Part shown: positions 51,355 through 60,584 of the stretch, piece after piece
Layout of the letters: the number at the start of each line of letters is the position of its first letter
Position numbering within the stretch: position 1 is the first letter of the stretch
NCBI GenBank assembly: GCA_017458065.1
Contig: JAFTGD010000026.1
Span: 55,398-119,397 of the forward strand
Length of the DNA: 64,000 nucleotides
Source of the DNA: Oscillospiraceae bacterium
Lineage (GTDB): Bacteria > Bacillota > Clostridia > Oscillospirales > Oscillospiraceae
Direction of reading: 5' to 3'
Made by a program: the position numbers and the translations under genes
The notes under the pieces: generated by a model
Told to the model about the DNA's origin: nothing
Databases searched by the model: none
Seen by the model: only the letters and a program-made list of their open reading frames with translations

Positions 51355-51954
51355 TTAACCCATCCTGTCTGCGTCCGTGATCTCACGGATCACCCGGCAG
51401 GGGACGCCGGCTGCGAAGACCCCGGCGGGGATATCCTTTGTGACGACGCTCCCCGCGCCGATGACGCTGCCGCTTCCGACGGTCACGCCGCCGCAGACCG
51501 TCACGTTCCCGCCGAGCCAGCAGTTGTCTTCGATGGTGATGGGTCTTGCGTACTCCCGATCCGTCATGACGCCGTCCGCCCGGCGGTACAGGTTCCGGTC
51601 CTGCCAGCGCAGCGGATGCACCGGCGTCAGGATGGACACATTCGGCCCCATGAACACGTTGGCGCCGATGTGGACGGGGGCGCAGTCCAGACAGGTGAAG
51701 TTGAAGTTTGCATAGGTGTTCTCGCCGATATGGGTGAAGCAGCCGTAGTCAAACTGCACCGGCCCCTGCAGGTAGGCGTTCTCGCCGCAGTCCGGAACCA
51801 GCTGCTGCATGATGGCGTCCCGCTCTTCCTCCTGGGTTTCCAGCGTGTCGTTGTACTGCTTGCTGAGTGCGTGGGCTTTTTCCCGCAGCTCGATCAGCTC
51901 GTCATCCGCCGGGTCGTACAGCTCCCCGGCGAGCATTTTTTCTTTTTCCGTCAT
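51355..51954 (-). CDS. Maltose O-acetyltransferase family protein
   Basis: 199 residues. N-terminal Mac domain (MTEKEKMLAGELYDPADDEL) and hexapeptide beta-helix with catalytic histidine in LTPVHPLRW and the terminal GAGSVVTKDIPAG, GVPCRVIREI. CAGGAGA (51961-51967) precedes the ATG on the minus strand. First gene of the transcript that includes the histidine kinase. Confidence 0.92.
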   Translation of the reverse strand: MTEKEKMLAGELYDPADDELIELREKAHALSKQYNDTLETQEEERDAIMQQLVPDCGENAYLQGPVQFDYGCFTHIGENTYANFNFTCLDCAPVHIGANVFMGPNVSILTPVHPLRWQDRNLYRRADGVMTDREYARPITIEDNCWLGGNVTVCGGVTVGSGSVIGAGSVVTKDIPAGVFAAGVPCRVIREITDADRMG

Positions 51955-51986
51955 ATCCGCTCTCCTGTGTTTTATAATATGAGATC

Positions 51987-52015
51987 AGTATAACAGATTG
52001 CTGAAATCCGCGCAA
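51987..52015 (-). promoter_or_regulatory. Promoter of the acetyltransferase/histidine kinase operon
   Basis: Minus strand: TTGCGC (complement of 52010-52015), 17 bases, TATACT (complement of 51987-51992). Confidence 0.75.
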
Positions 52016-52073
52016 GACACTAAGCTTCTGAACCCCGCCGATAAACAAAAAAGCAACTTTACAAAAGTCCCTC

Positions 52074-52102
52074 TTGGCAGGCAGAAAAAAACGTGGTATA
52101 GT
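52074..52102 (+). promoter_or_regulatory. Promoter of the sugar isomerase gene
   Basis: TTGGCA (52074-52079), 17 bases, TATAGT (52097-52102). It lies 63 bases before the isomerase ATG. Confidence 0.75.
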
Positions 52103-52164
52103 GATACAAAACAGGAGATGTCCCTCCTAAATATGAAAACTGAATTATGAAAGGATCTGTCAAC

Positions 52165-53643
52165 ATGATGCAAAACATTCCTGAAGTCAAACTCGGCATC
52201 GTCGCCGTCTCCCGCGACTGTTTCCCCATCGGCCTGTCCATCGCGAGACGCGAGGCCATCGTCAAGGTCTGCAAGGGCGGCCTGTACGAGTGCCCCGTGA
52301 CCGTCGAGAACGAGCTGGACATGCTCAAGGCGGTTGACGATGTCAAGGCCGCCGGCTGCAACGCCCTGGTCGTCTTCCTCGGCAACTTCGGCCCTGAGAC
52401 GCCCGAGACCCTGATCGCGAAGAACTTTGACGGTCCCTGCATGTTTGTGGCCGCAGCCGAGGGCGACGGCGACCTCATCAACGGCCGCGGAGACGCTTAC
52501 TGCGGCATGCTCAACTGTTCCTACAACCTGGGCATGCGCCACCTGAAGGGCTACATCCCCGAGTATCCGGTCGGCACAGCCGAGGACCTCGGCAAGATGA
52601 TCAAGGACTTCATCCCCATCGCCCGCGCCATCATCGGTGTACAGAATCTGAAGATCATCACCTTCGGTCCGCGTCCGCAGGACTTCTTCGCCTGCAACGC
52701 CCCGATCAAGGGCCTCTATGAGCTGGGTGTGGAGATCGAAGAGAACTCCGAGCTCGACCTGCTGGTGAGCTATAAAGAACACGCCGGCGATCAGCGCATC
52801 CCCGAGGTCTGCGCCGACATGGCCGCCGAGATGGGCGAAGGCCGCTACTTCCCCGACATGCTGGAGCGCATGGCGCAGTTTGAGCTGACCCTGCTCGACT
52901 GGGCGGAGAAGCACAAAGGCGCCCGCAAGTACGTCGCCTTTGCCGACAAGTGCTGGCCCGCTTTCCCCGAGCAGTTCGGCTTTGAGCCCTGTTACGTCAA
53001 CTCCCGTCTGGCAGCCCGCGGCATCCCCGTCAGCTGTGAAGTCGATATCTACGGCGCGCTCAGCGAGTACATCGGCTCCTGCGTCAGCCAGGACGCCGTC
53101 ACCATCCTCGACATCAACAACTCCGTTCCCGCCCAGATGTGGGAGCAGCAGATCAAGGGCAAGTACGACTACACTCTGACCGACACCTTCATGGGCTTCC
53201 ACTGCGGCAACACCCCCAGCTGCAAGATGTGCGCCGATCGCGCCGTCAAGTACCAGCTCATCCAGCACCGCCTGCTTGAGCCGGCCGGCTCCGATCCCGA
53301 CTTCACCCGCGGCACCCTGGAAGGCGACATCGCCCCGGGCGACATCACCTTCTTCCGTCTGCAGTGCGACAGCGAGGGCAAGCTCCGCTCCTACATCGCC
53401 GAAGGCGAGGTCCTCCCCGTGGCCACCACCAGCTTTGGCGGCATCGGCATCTTCGCCATCCACGAAATGGGCCGTTTCTATCGCCATGTGCTGATCCAGA
53501 AGCGCTTCCCGCACCACGGCGCGGTGGCCTTCGGCCATCACGGCAAGGCCCTCTTCGAGGTCTTCAAGTTCCTGGGTGTGCAGGATATCGGCTATAACCA
53601 GCCCAAGTCCCTCCCGTACCCCACGGAGAATCCCTGGGCCTGA
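52165..53643 (+). CDS. L-fucose/L-arabinose isomerase family protein
   Basis: 492 residues, related to the fucose/arabinose isomerase superfamily, with a Rossmann-like N-terminal half (VFLGNFGPETPETLIAKNFD) and C-terminal barrel containing TDTFMGFHCGNTPSC and FHC/HH metal-ligand candidates. It probably interconverts an aldose and ketose. The exact sugar is not readable; a YtfQ-like importer and an FGGY kinase follow. Start ATG 52165 has AAAGGA 11 bases upstream. Its own terminator separates it from the importer operon. Confidence 0.85.
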   Translation: MMQNIPEVKLGIVAVSRDCFPIGLSIARREAIVKVCKGGLYECPVTVENELDMLKAVDDVKAAGCNALVVFLGNFGPETPETLIAKNFDGPCMFVAAAEGDGDLINGRGDAYCGMLNCSYNLGMRHLKGYIPEYPVGTAEDLGKMIKDFIPIARAIIGVQNLKIITFGPRPQDFFACNAPIKGLYELGVEIEENSELDLLVSYKEHAGDQRIPEVCADMAAEMGEGRYFPDMLERMAQFELTLLDWAEKHKGARKYVAFADKCWPAFPEQFGFEPCYVNSRLAARGIPVSCEVDIYGALSEYIGSCVSQDAVTILDINNSVPAQMWEQQIKGKYDYTLTDTFMGFHCGNTPSCKMCADRAVKYQLIQHRLLEPAGSDPDFTRGTLEGDIAPGDITFFRLQCDSEGKLRSYIAEGEVLPVATTSFGGIGIFAIHEMGRFYRHVLIQKRFPHHGAVAFGHHGKALFEVFKFLGVQDIGYNQPKSLPYPTENPWA

Positions 53644-53682
53644 GCTTTTCCGGCCCGCCTGAAGGGCAATCCATAAGCAGTC

Positions 53683-53728
53683 ATGATACAGCAGCCGGTC
53701 GTCAGATCGGCTGCTGTATCATTTCATA
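53683..53728 (+). terminator. Intrinsic terminator after the isomerase gene
   Basis: ATGATACAGCAGCCG (53683-53697) pairs perfectly with CGGCTGCTGTATCAT (53708-53722), then TTCAT. Confidence 0.78.
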
Positions 53729-54080
53729 GAATATTAGCTTTATCTATCTTTCTAAATGTTGGATTATCAATCGACTTTCTTCCCGCTCCGCCTGTAAAAA
53801 ACAATCTGTCGGGGCCTATTTTGTGCATTTTATCTTTTTATTTTTTTCTTTTTTTCGATTGTAAAGCGTAAATAATTCTTCTTTTTCCCCGATTTTCGTA
53901 AATTATTCTCCCTATTATCCAAGTTGTATTGATTTTTGCGAAATCTTCGGGAAGTTGTATTTATTCAACATCCTGTTTTTCCGGATCTGCCCCGTAATCG
54001 ATTGACACTGTAACCATTTTGTGTTTTTATTAGGGCGAAGGGCAAATGCCCAAACAAAAAACAAAGAAAGAGGTAAAGCC
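53729..54080 (+). promoter_or_regulatory. AT-rich control region of the sugar ABC importer
   Basis: Strongly T-rich 350-base leader. Two pairs of direct repeats share about 30-base spacing: CGTAAATAATTCT (53867-53879) with CGTAAATTATTCT (53897-53909), and AAGTTGTATT at 53921 and 53952. TTGACA (54002-54007), 17 bases, TTTTAT (54025-54030) is the best promoter. The repeats are candidate operators. Confidence 0.5.
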
Positions 54081-55076
54081 ATGAAAAAAGTACTCGCAAT
54101 TGTTCTTGCACTGACTCTGGTAATGTCCCTCGGTGTGACTGCATTCGCAGACGACATCAAGGTCGCATTCTCCCAGATCGGCCAGGAGTCCGACTGGCGT
54201 ACTGCCAACACGGACAGCATTAAGGGCACCATCGAAGGCCACGACGGCTGGACGCTGATCTATGATGATGCACAGCAGAAGCAGGAGAACCAGATCAAGG
54301 CCCTGCGTAACTTCATCACTCAGGATGTTGACTACATTCTCTTCACCGGCGTTGTTTCCACCGGCTGGGACGAAGTCCTTGCGGAAGTGAATGAGGCCGA
54401 GATTCCTCTGATCCTGGTTGACCGTATGCCCGACTGCGCCGACAAGATCGACTACGCAGCAGCGTTCGGTGGCGACTTCGTGGAAGAAGGCCGCCGTCAG
54501 GTCGCCTGGGCCGGCGAGTATCTGAAGACCCTCGGCCGCGGTGATGAAGAAGTCGCTGTCGCCATCATGGAAGGCACCACCGGTGCCGACGCCCAGGTCG
54601 GCCGTACCGAAGGCAACCTGGCCGCTCTCGAAGAGTATCCCAACATGAAGCTTGTTGCCCAGCAGTCCGGTAACTTCACCCGCACTGAGGGCCAGGCCGT
54701 TATGGAAGCATGGCTGAAGTCCGTTGACAAGATCGATGTTCTGATTGTACAGAACGACGACATGGGCCTCGGCGCCATCGATGCCATCAAGGCCGCCGGT
54801 CTTGTTCCCGGCCAGGACATCATCATTGTCGGCTGCGACTCCGTCAAGGCTGCGTTTGAAGCCATCGTCGCCGGCGAGATGAACTGCACCGTCGAGTGCA
54901 CTCCGCTCTATGGCCCGTTCGTTGAGAAGACCATCGAGGCTCTTGAAGCCGGCGAGACCTTCGACAAGACGATCGTGCATCCGGAAGAAGGCGTGTATGA
55001 CTGCGTTGGCGGTATCGACCTCGGCACTGTCACCTCTGTCCTCGCAGCAGATGTGATCGACTCCCGTACCTATTAA
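54081..55076 (+). CDS. Sugar ABC transporter substrate-binding protein, YtfQ-like
   Basis: 331 residues, periplasmic-binding-protein type 1 fold. Signal peptide 1-24 (MKKVLAIVLALTLVMSLGVT, then AFA) has no lipobox cysteine, unusual for a Firmicute. The mature part follows the galactofuranose-binding YtfQ pattern: AFSQIGQESDWR, AQQKQENQIKALRNF, VSTGWDEVL, QSGNFTRTEGQ, VQNDDMGLGAI. GAAAGAGGT precedes the ATG. It likely captures a furanose or pentose for the importer encoded next. Confidence 0.9.
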   Translation: MKKVLAIVLALTLVMSLGVTAFADDIKVAFSQIGQESDWRTANTDSIKGTIEGHDGWTLIYDDAQQKQENQIKALRNFITQDVDYILFTGVVSTGWDEVLAEVNEAEIPLILVDRMPDCADKIDYAAAFGGDFVEEGRRQVAWAGEYLKTLGRGDEEVAVAIMEGTTGADAQVGRTEGNLAALEEYPNMKLVAQQSGNFTRTEGQAVMEAWLKSVDKIDVLIVQNDDMGLGAIDAIKAAGLVPGQDIIIVGCDSVKAAFEAIVAGEMNCTVECTPLYGPFVEKTIEALEAGETFDKTIVHPEEGVYDCVGGIDLGTVTSVLAADVIDSRTY

Positions 55077-55100
55077 TATCTGACACACAGTCTGGTTCAG

Positions 55101-55130
55101 GGGGCTGGCTTTCAGCCAGCCCCATCTTTT
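55101..55130 (+). terminator. Hairpin between binding protein and ATPase genes
   Basis: Perfect 10-bp stem GGGGCTGGCT/AGCCAGCCCC with TTC loop, then ATCTTTT. Likely a leaky terminator giving more binding protein than transporter. Confidence 0.75.
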
Positions 55131-55180
55131 AGGGCGGAGGCGCCTCGCCTTCGGCCTTTTTCGTTTAAGGAGGAATTCAA

Positions 55181-56698
55181 TTGCCGGATCAATACTTGCT
55201 TGAAATGAAAGGCATTGAAATACAGTTTCCCGGTGTCAAGGCGCTGGACAATGTGGATTTTTTCCTGAAAAAAGGCGAAATCCACTCCCTCCTCGGGGAA
55301 AACGGCGCCGGGAAAAGTACATTGATCAAATGCCTGACGGGTGTCCACCATATGGATGCGGGCACCATTCTGTTTGACGGAAAAGAGATCAGGCCGACAA
55401 GCCCGCAGGATGCTTTCTCAATGGGCATCTCCACGGTTTATCAGGAAATCAACCTGTGCCCGAACCTGACGGTAGCGGAGAACATTTTTGTCGGGCGCCA
55501 GCCGATGCGGCACGGAGGAATCAACTGGAAAGAGATCAACAGGAGAGCAAAGGAGCTGATGTCCCGTTTCCACATGGACATCGACGTCACCCGCCCCCTG
55601 AACCACTATTCCACGGCCATCCAGCAGATGGTTTCCATCGCGCGCGCGGTGGACATCGATGCAAAGGTCCTGATTCTGGACGAGCCGACTTCTTCTCTCG
55701 ATGACAACGAAGTGAAGCTCCTTTTTGACGTCATGAATGAACTGAAAGCGGAAGGCATGGGCATCATCTTCATCACGCACTTCCTCGATCAGGTGTTCGC
55801 CGTCAGCGACAGGCTGACCATCCTGCGCAACGGAACGCTGGTCGGCACCTACGACATCCATGACATCACGAAGCTTCAGCTTGTTACATATATGATCGGT
55901 AAAGACATGGACGCCATTTTCAATCTGAAGCGGGCGGATGTCGCACCCGACGCGCCGGAAATGCTGAAGGTCGAGAACCTCGGCGCTCCCGGTCAGATCG
56001 AAAACGTGAACCTGTCGGTCAAGAAAGGCGAGCTCGTCGGCTTCGCCGGGCTGCTGGGAAGCGGCCGCACCGAGACCGCCGAGCTGATCTTCGGTGCGGT
56101 ACCCGCCACAGAGGGCACCGAGTCCGTCAACGGAAAGCAGGTCGCCATCAAGAAACCGATCGACGCGATCATGTCCAAGCTGGCCTTCTGTCCGGAGGAC
56201 AGGAAGCGCGACGGCATCATCGGGGATCTGTCCATCCGTGAAAACATTGCCCTTGCGCTGCAGGCACGGAGGGGCTTCATGAAGCCGATCTCGCTGCAGG
56301 AGCAGAACGAGATGGCGGACAAATACATCAAGCTGCTCTCCATTGCCACGCCGGACGCCGAGAAGAAGATCGGCGAGCTCTCCGGCGGCAACCAGCAGAA
56401 AGTCATCCTCGCGCGCTGGATGGCGACTCAGCCCGATCTGCTGATCCTCGACGAACCGACCCGAGGCATCGACGTCGGCGCGAAGGCGGAGATCCAGCGT
56501 CTGATGCTTGAGATGTGCAACGACGGCGTCTCCGTTATCTTCATCAGTTCCGAGCTCGACGAGGTTATCCGCTGCTCGAACCGGATCATCGTTCTGCGTG
56601 ACGGAAAGCTTGTCGGAGAGGTCAACGGAGAGGACTGCACACAGCAGATGATCCTCAACATCATCGCGGAAGGAACACAGGAAGGAGTACCCGCATGA
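55181..56698 (+). CDS. Sugar ABC transporter ATPase, two fused nucleotide-binding domains (YtfR/RbsA-like)
   Basis: 505 residues. Domain 1 has Walker A GENGAGKST and Walker B LILDEPTSSL; domain 2 has the usual degenerate loop GLLGSGRTE, signature LSGGNQQKV and LLILDEPTRGIDVGAK. TTG at 55181 is start: AAGGAGGA lies 5 bases upstream. Overlaps the first permease gene by 4 bases (ATGA). Confidence 0.95.
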   Translation: MPDQYLLEMKGIEIQFPGVKALDNVDFFLKKGEIHSLLGENGAGKSTLIKCLTGVHHMDAGTILFDGKEIRPTSPQDAFSMGISTVYQEINLCPNLTVAENIFVGRQPMRHGGINWKEINRRAKELMSRFHMDIDVTRPLNHYSTAIQQMVSIARAVDIDAKVLILDEPTSSLDDNEVKLLFDVMNELKAEGMGIIFITHFLDQVFAVSDRLTILRNGTLVGTYDIHDITKLQLVTYMIGKDMDAIFNLKRADVAPDAPEMLKVENLGAPGQIENVNLSVKKGELVGFAGLLGSGRTETAELIFGAVPATEGTESVNGKQVAIKKPIDAIMSKLAFCPEDRKRDGIIGDLSIRENIALALQARRGFMKPISLQEQNEMADKYIKLLSIATPDAEKKIGELSGGNQQKVILARWMATQPDLLILDEPTRGIDVGAKAEIQRLMLEMCNDGVSVIFISSELDEVIRCSNRIIVLRDGKLVGEVNGEDCTQQMILNIIAEGTQEGVPA

Positions 56699-57768
56699 AA
56701 AAGAAAAAATTCAGCGTTTCCGATATCATGCAGTCCAAGATCACCTGGGCGATCGTCGCGGAGCTTCTGATCCTGCTGGTATGCTTCATCATCCGTCCTG
56801 ATTTCTTCTCGATCAAGTATCAGCCCGCGACCGGAATGCTTTACGGCAGCCTGATCGACATTCTCAACCGCTCCGCGGAGATCACGATCATCTCCATGGG
56901 CATGACCCTTGTCATCGCCCTCGCCGGAACCGACCTGTCCGTCGGTTCGCTTGTGGCGCTCAGCGGCGCACTGGCGCTGAAGTTCCTCCGCTGGGACGTG
57001 CTCGTTTACAACACGCCAGGCGACTACACGGTAAAACCGTTTATTCTGGTCATTCTGGTACCGCTCGCCGTCTGCACTCTGATGGGGCTGTTCAACGGCT
57101 TCATGATCTCCCGGATCGGGATGCAGCCGATTATCGCCACCCTGATCCTGATGGTCTGCGGACGTGGCATCGCCCAGATCGTCACCAACGGTAAGCAGTT
57201 TACCACGCTCTATTCTCCCTTCCGCGTGATCGGACAGGGCAGCTTCTGTTTCCTCCCCATGCCGATTATCATATCCATTGTGGTGGTGGCAGCCGTCTCA
57301 CTGTTCGTGCGAAAAACCGCTTTCGGCACAATGGTCGAGTCGGTCGGCATCAACCCGAGTGCGAGCCGCCTGAGCGGAATCAACTCCCGCAGGATCGTGA
57401 TGATCGTCTTTGCGCTGACGGCTTTTCTCTCCGGCATCGCCGGACTGATCATGGCCAGCCGTGTCATGTCGAACGACTCCAACAACTTCGGCATCAACTT
57501 TGAGATGGACGCGATCCTCGCAGTTGTCATCGGCGGCACGAACATGGCGGGAGGAAAATTCAGCCTGGCCGGTACCGTCGTCGGTTCGATCATCATCCGC
57601 ACGATTGTCACCTTTGTCTACTACTTCGGTATCGTGTCCGAGGCGACGATGGCTTTCAAGGCGCTGATCATTATCGTGGTCATTGTGCTTCAGTCCGAGC
57701 CGGTCCGTCAGAAGATGGCAAATGTCGGGAAGAAAAAGAAAGCGAACGGGGGTGTTGTTCATGCCTGA
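56695..57768 (+). CDS. Sugar ABC transporter permease (YtfT/RbsC-like)
   Basis: 357 residues, about nine membrane helices of the BPD_transp_2 family; ISMGMTLVIALAGTDLSVGS is the family signature and GINSRRIVMIVFALTAFLSG contains the coupling region. Overlaps both neighbours (4 bases before, 8 bases after), indicating fixed subunit stoichiometry with the second permease. Confidence 0.94.
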   Translation: MKKKKFSVSDIMQSKITWAIVAELLILLVCFIIRPDFFSIKYQPATGMLYGSLIDILNRSAEITIISMGMTLVIALAGTDLSVGSLVALSGALALKFLRWDVLVYNTPGDYTVKPFILVILVPLAVCTLMGLFNGFMISRIGMQPIIATLILMVCGRGIAQIVTNGKQFTTLYSPFRVIGQGSFCFLPMPIIISIVVVAAVSLFVRKTAFGTMVESVGINPSASRLSGINSRRIVMIVFALTAFLSGIAGLIMASRVMSNDSNNFGINFEMDAILAVVIGGTNMAGGKFSLAGTVVGSIIIRTIVTFVYYFGIVSEATMAFKALIIIVVIVLQSEPVRQKMANVGKKKKANGGVVHA

Positions 57769-58825
57769 ACGGTTACCTGAAAAGAGGCAGAGCCTTGCCA
57801 GCCGTCTGCTGAAGCCTCAGTTTGTCATGGTGTACGCCACCATCGGCATTTTCATCCTGATTTATATCTACGGCGCGGTTCGTTACAGCAGCATCGGCTT
57901 TACCACTTTGCGCACGTTCATCAACATGTTCAAGGACAACGCCTATTACGGGATCTCGGCAGTCGGCATGACGATGGTCCTGATCACGGGCGGCATTGAC
58001 CTGTCGGTCGCTTCCGTCGCCTGCCTCACCGGAATGATCGTCGCCTACGGCACGACCGTACTGGGCTATCATCCGGCCGTATGCATGGTGGTTGCGCTGG
58101 TGGTCGGCGTCGGTCTGGGGCTCCTCCAGGGCGCTGCTATCCACTATCTGAATGTACCTCCGTTTATCACGACCCTCGCCGGCAACTTCCTTGCCAGAGG
58201 CGTCTGCTCTCTGATCAGCCGCGAGTCCATTTCGATCTCCCATCCGATGATCGACGCGCTCGCCGGCTGGAAGTGGTACATCAAGAAGTATGTGGACGGC
58301 GAGTGGGTAAAGATCAAACCGATCGCGTTTATCAACGTCAACCTCTTCGTCTTCATCCTGATGATTGTTCTTGGGACGATCATCCTGCACCGGACCAAAT
58401 TCGGCCGGAACATTTATGCGATCGGCGGCAACGAGCAGAGCGCGAAGCTGATGGGCCTGCCCGTCGGCAAAACGAAGATCCTGGTCTACGGCTTCAACGG
58501 CTTTTGCTCCGTTCTCGCAGGCCTTGCCTATCTGCTTGAGGTTAAGAGCGGCTGGAACCTTGCTCTCAACGGCGGCGAGCTGGAGGCCATCTCCTGCGCC
58601 GTCATCGGCGGCACCCTGCTGACAGGCGGTGTCGGCTATATGATCGGCACCCTGTTTGGCGTACTGCTCAAATCCGTTATCCCGGCACTGATCACCTTCA
58701 ACGGTTCTCTGCTCTCCTGGTGGGGCAAAATCGCAACCGGCGGCCTGCTGGCCCTGTTCATCGTGATCCAGCGTATCGTCGTCACCGCCTCCGAGAGACG
58801 GAAGGACGCCAAGGTCAAAACTTAG
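57761..58825 (+). CDS. Sugar ABC transporter permease (YjfF/RbsC-like)
   Basis: 354 residues, second BPD_transp_2 permease: AVGMTMVLITGGIDLSVASV and NEQSAKLMGLPVGKTKI. Two different permeases plus a double ATPase is the ytfQ-ytfR-ytfT-yjfF architecture. ATG at 57761 within the end of the previous gene, GGGGGTG upstream. Confidence 0.94.
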   Translation: MPERLPEKRQSLASRLLKPQFVMVYATIGIFILIYIYGAVRYSSIGFTTLRTFINMFKDNAYYGISAVGMTMVLITGGIDLSVASVACLTGMIVAYGTTVLGYHPAVCMVVALVVGVGLGLLQGAAIHYLNVPPFITTLAGNFLARGVCSLISRESISISHPMIDALAGWKWYIKKYVDGEWVKIKPIAFINVNLFVFILMIVLGTIILHRTKFGRNIYAIGGNEQSAKLMGLPVGKTKILVYGFNGFCSVLAGLAYLLEVKSGWNLALNGGELEAISCAVIGGTLLTGGVGYMIGTLFGVLLKSVIPALITFNGSLLSWWGKIATGGLLALFIVIQRIVVTASERRKDAKVKT

Positions 58826-58830
58826 CAAAA

Positions 58831-58853
58831 TGCGCCTTGCCATGCAAGGCGCA
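58831..58853 (+). promoter_or_regulatory. 10-bp palindrome between permease and kinase genes
   Basis: TGCGCCTTGC (58831-58840) with GCAAGGCGCA (58844-58853), CAT loop. No T-run. TATACT (58860-58865) follows, so it may be an operator or a processing hairpin ahead of a kinase promoter. Confidence 0.5.
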
Positions 58854-58903
58854 AATGCTGTATACTTGTTTGTAATACCCGAACGGAAGGAGCAATCACA
58901 TTC

Positions 58904-60457
58904 ATGGATCTGAAGAATACCGCGCTCGGCATCGAGCTGGGCTCGACCCGCATCAAGGCCGTTCTGATTGACGAGCATCATCTTCCCGTCGCCTCCGGCG
59001 ATTTTGAATGGGAGAACCAGCTGGTAGACGGCATCTGGACCTATTCCATGGACATGGTACACACCGGACTGCAGACCTGTTTTGCCCGGCTGAAAGACGA
59101 CGTCAGGGCCCGCTTCGATACCGAGCTCACCACGGTCGGCGCCATCGGCGTCTCGGCCATGATGCACGGCTATCTGCCCTTTGACCGGGACGGAAAGCAG
59201 CTGGCGGAGTTCCGCACCTGGCGCAACACCATCACCGGCGAGGCGGCGGAGAAGCTGACCGCTCTCTTCGGCTTCAACATTCCCCAGCGCTGGAGCATCG
59301 CCCATCTGTATCAGGCGATGCTGAACGGCGAAGCCCACGTCGGGAATATCGCCTTCCTCACGACGCTGGCTGGCTATATCCACTGGCAGCTCACCGGCGA
59401 AAAGGTCATGGGTGTGGGCGAGGCCTCCGGCATGTTCCCCATCGACAGTTCTGTCTGCGACTACGACGCGGACATGCTGCAAAAGTTCAAAGACCTCACG
59501 GGAACTGATCTGCGCGGCATTCTGCCCAAGGTCCTGCCCGCTGGCGCGGACGGCGGCCGCCTCACCGAGGCCGGGTCCCGCTTCCTCGATCCCAGTGGCG
59601 CGCTGCAGGCCGGCATCCCGGTCGCTCCCTGCGAGGGCGACGCCGGCACCGGCATGACCGCCACCAACTCCGTCCGTGTCCGGACGGGCAACGTCTCCGC
59701 CGGCACCTCGGACTTCGCCATGATCGTGGCGGATCACCCGCTGGGGGTCCACCGCGAGATCGACATGGTCACGACGCCGGACGGACTTCCGGTGGCCATG
59801 GTCCACTGCAACAACTGCACCTCCGACATCAACGCCTGGGTGCGGCTGTTTGAGGAATTCGCCGGACTGTTCGGCATGGAAGTCGATCGCGGCCGGCTGT
59901 TCACCGGGCTCTTCCAGGTCGCGCTGCAGGGCGACCCGGACTGCGGCGGTCTGCTCTCCTTCAACTACTTCTCCGGCGAAGGCGTGACGGACCTCGACGA
60001 AGGCCGCCCGGTCTTCGCCCGGACGCCGGACGCAAAATTCACGCTTGCCAATTTCATGCGGACCCATCTGCTCTCAGCGCTCGCCACGCTGAAGATCGGC
60101 ATGGACATCCTGACCCGGACCGAGCAGGTCCAGATCGACAAGCTCTACGGTCACGGCGGCTTTTTCAAGACGCCGGAGGTCGGACAGCGGATGCTGTCGG
60201 CGGCGGTTGCTTCCCCGGTCTCGGTCATGGAGACCGCCGGCGAAGGCGGCCCCTACGGCATGGCCCTGCTCGCCGCCTACATGCTGTGGCGCGACGAGGG
60301 CGAGAGCCTGCCGGACTACCTGGACAACAAGGTCTTCGCTCATGCGAAGAGCAGCACGCTCATGGCAGCAAAAGAAGACGTTGACGGCTTCAACGCCTTC
60401 CTGGCGCGGTATCAGAAAGCGCTTCCTCTGGAGCGCAAAGCCATCGAAGTGCTGTAA
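58904..60457 (+). CDS. FGGY-family carbohydrate kinase
   Basis: 517 residues. N-terminal phosphate loop [17 protein letters not shown], catalytic-type [10 protein letters not shown] region and C-terminal ATP-site segment [20 protein letters not shown]. Related to xylulose/ribulose kinases; phosphorylates a ketose, probably the product of the isomerase at 52 kb. AACGGAAGGAGCAATC precedes the ATG. Confidence 0.92.
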   Translation: MDLKNTALGIELGSTRIKAVLIDEHHLPVASGDFEWENQLVDGIWTYSMDMVHTGLQTCFARLKDDVRARFDTELTTVGAIGVSAMMHGYLPFDRDGKQLAEFRTWRNTITGEAAEKLTALFGFNIPQRWSIAHLYQAMLNGEAHVGNIAFLTTLAGYIHWQLTGEKVMGVGEASGMFPIDSSVCDYDADMLQKFKDLTGTDLRGILPKVLPAGADGGRLTEAGSRFLDPSGALQAGIPVAPCEGDAGTGMTATNSVRVRTGNVSAGTSDFAMIVADHPLGVHREIDMVTTPDGLPVAMVHCNNCTSDINAWVRLFEEFAGLFGMEVDRGRLFTGLFQVALQGDPDCGGLLSFNYFSGEGVTDLDEGRPVFARTPDAKFTLANFMRTHLLSALATLKIGMDILTRTEQVQIDKLYGHGGFFKTPEVGQRMLSAAVASPVSVMETAGEGGPYGMALLAAYMLWRDEGESLPDYLDNKVFAHAKSSTLMAAKEDVDGFNAFLARYQKALPLERKAIEVL

Positions 60458-60499
60458 GCGCACGGTCCCCCCGGTCCTTCCCGCTTCCCAAACAGAATT

Positions 60500-60549
60500 A
60501 GAACCTCCCCCTGCCGCATCACGCGGTTGGAGGAGGTTCTCGTTTTTAC
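60500..60549 (+). terminator. Intrinsic terminator after the kinase gene
   Basis: AGAACCTCC pairs with GGAGGTTCT; inner GCCGC/GCGGT stem; followed by CGTTTTTAC. Confidence 0.82.
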
Positions 60550-60584
60550 ATCAGAAACAAGGGAAAGGGTGCCTCTGCATCCAT

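Noticed and set aside
48167-51358. 1063-codon open frame on the plus strand opposite the histidine kinase
   Set aside because: Antisense shadow; the minus-strand frame has complete kinase and receiver motifs.
53867-53961. Catabolite-control cre sites upstream of the sugar importer
   Set aside because: The direct repeats do not match the cre consensus; they are reported only as unassigned repeats.
57773-60067. 764-codon open frame on the minus strand opposite the permease and kinase genes
   Set aside because: It is a shadow of real plus-strand genes with clear family motifs; its composition (G, H, D, V-rich without motifs) is that of antisense GC-rich DNA.
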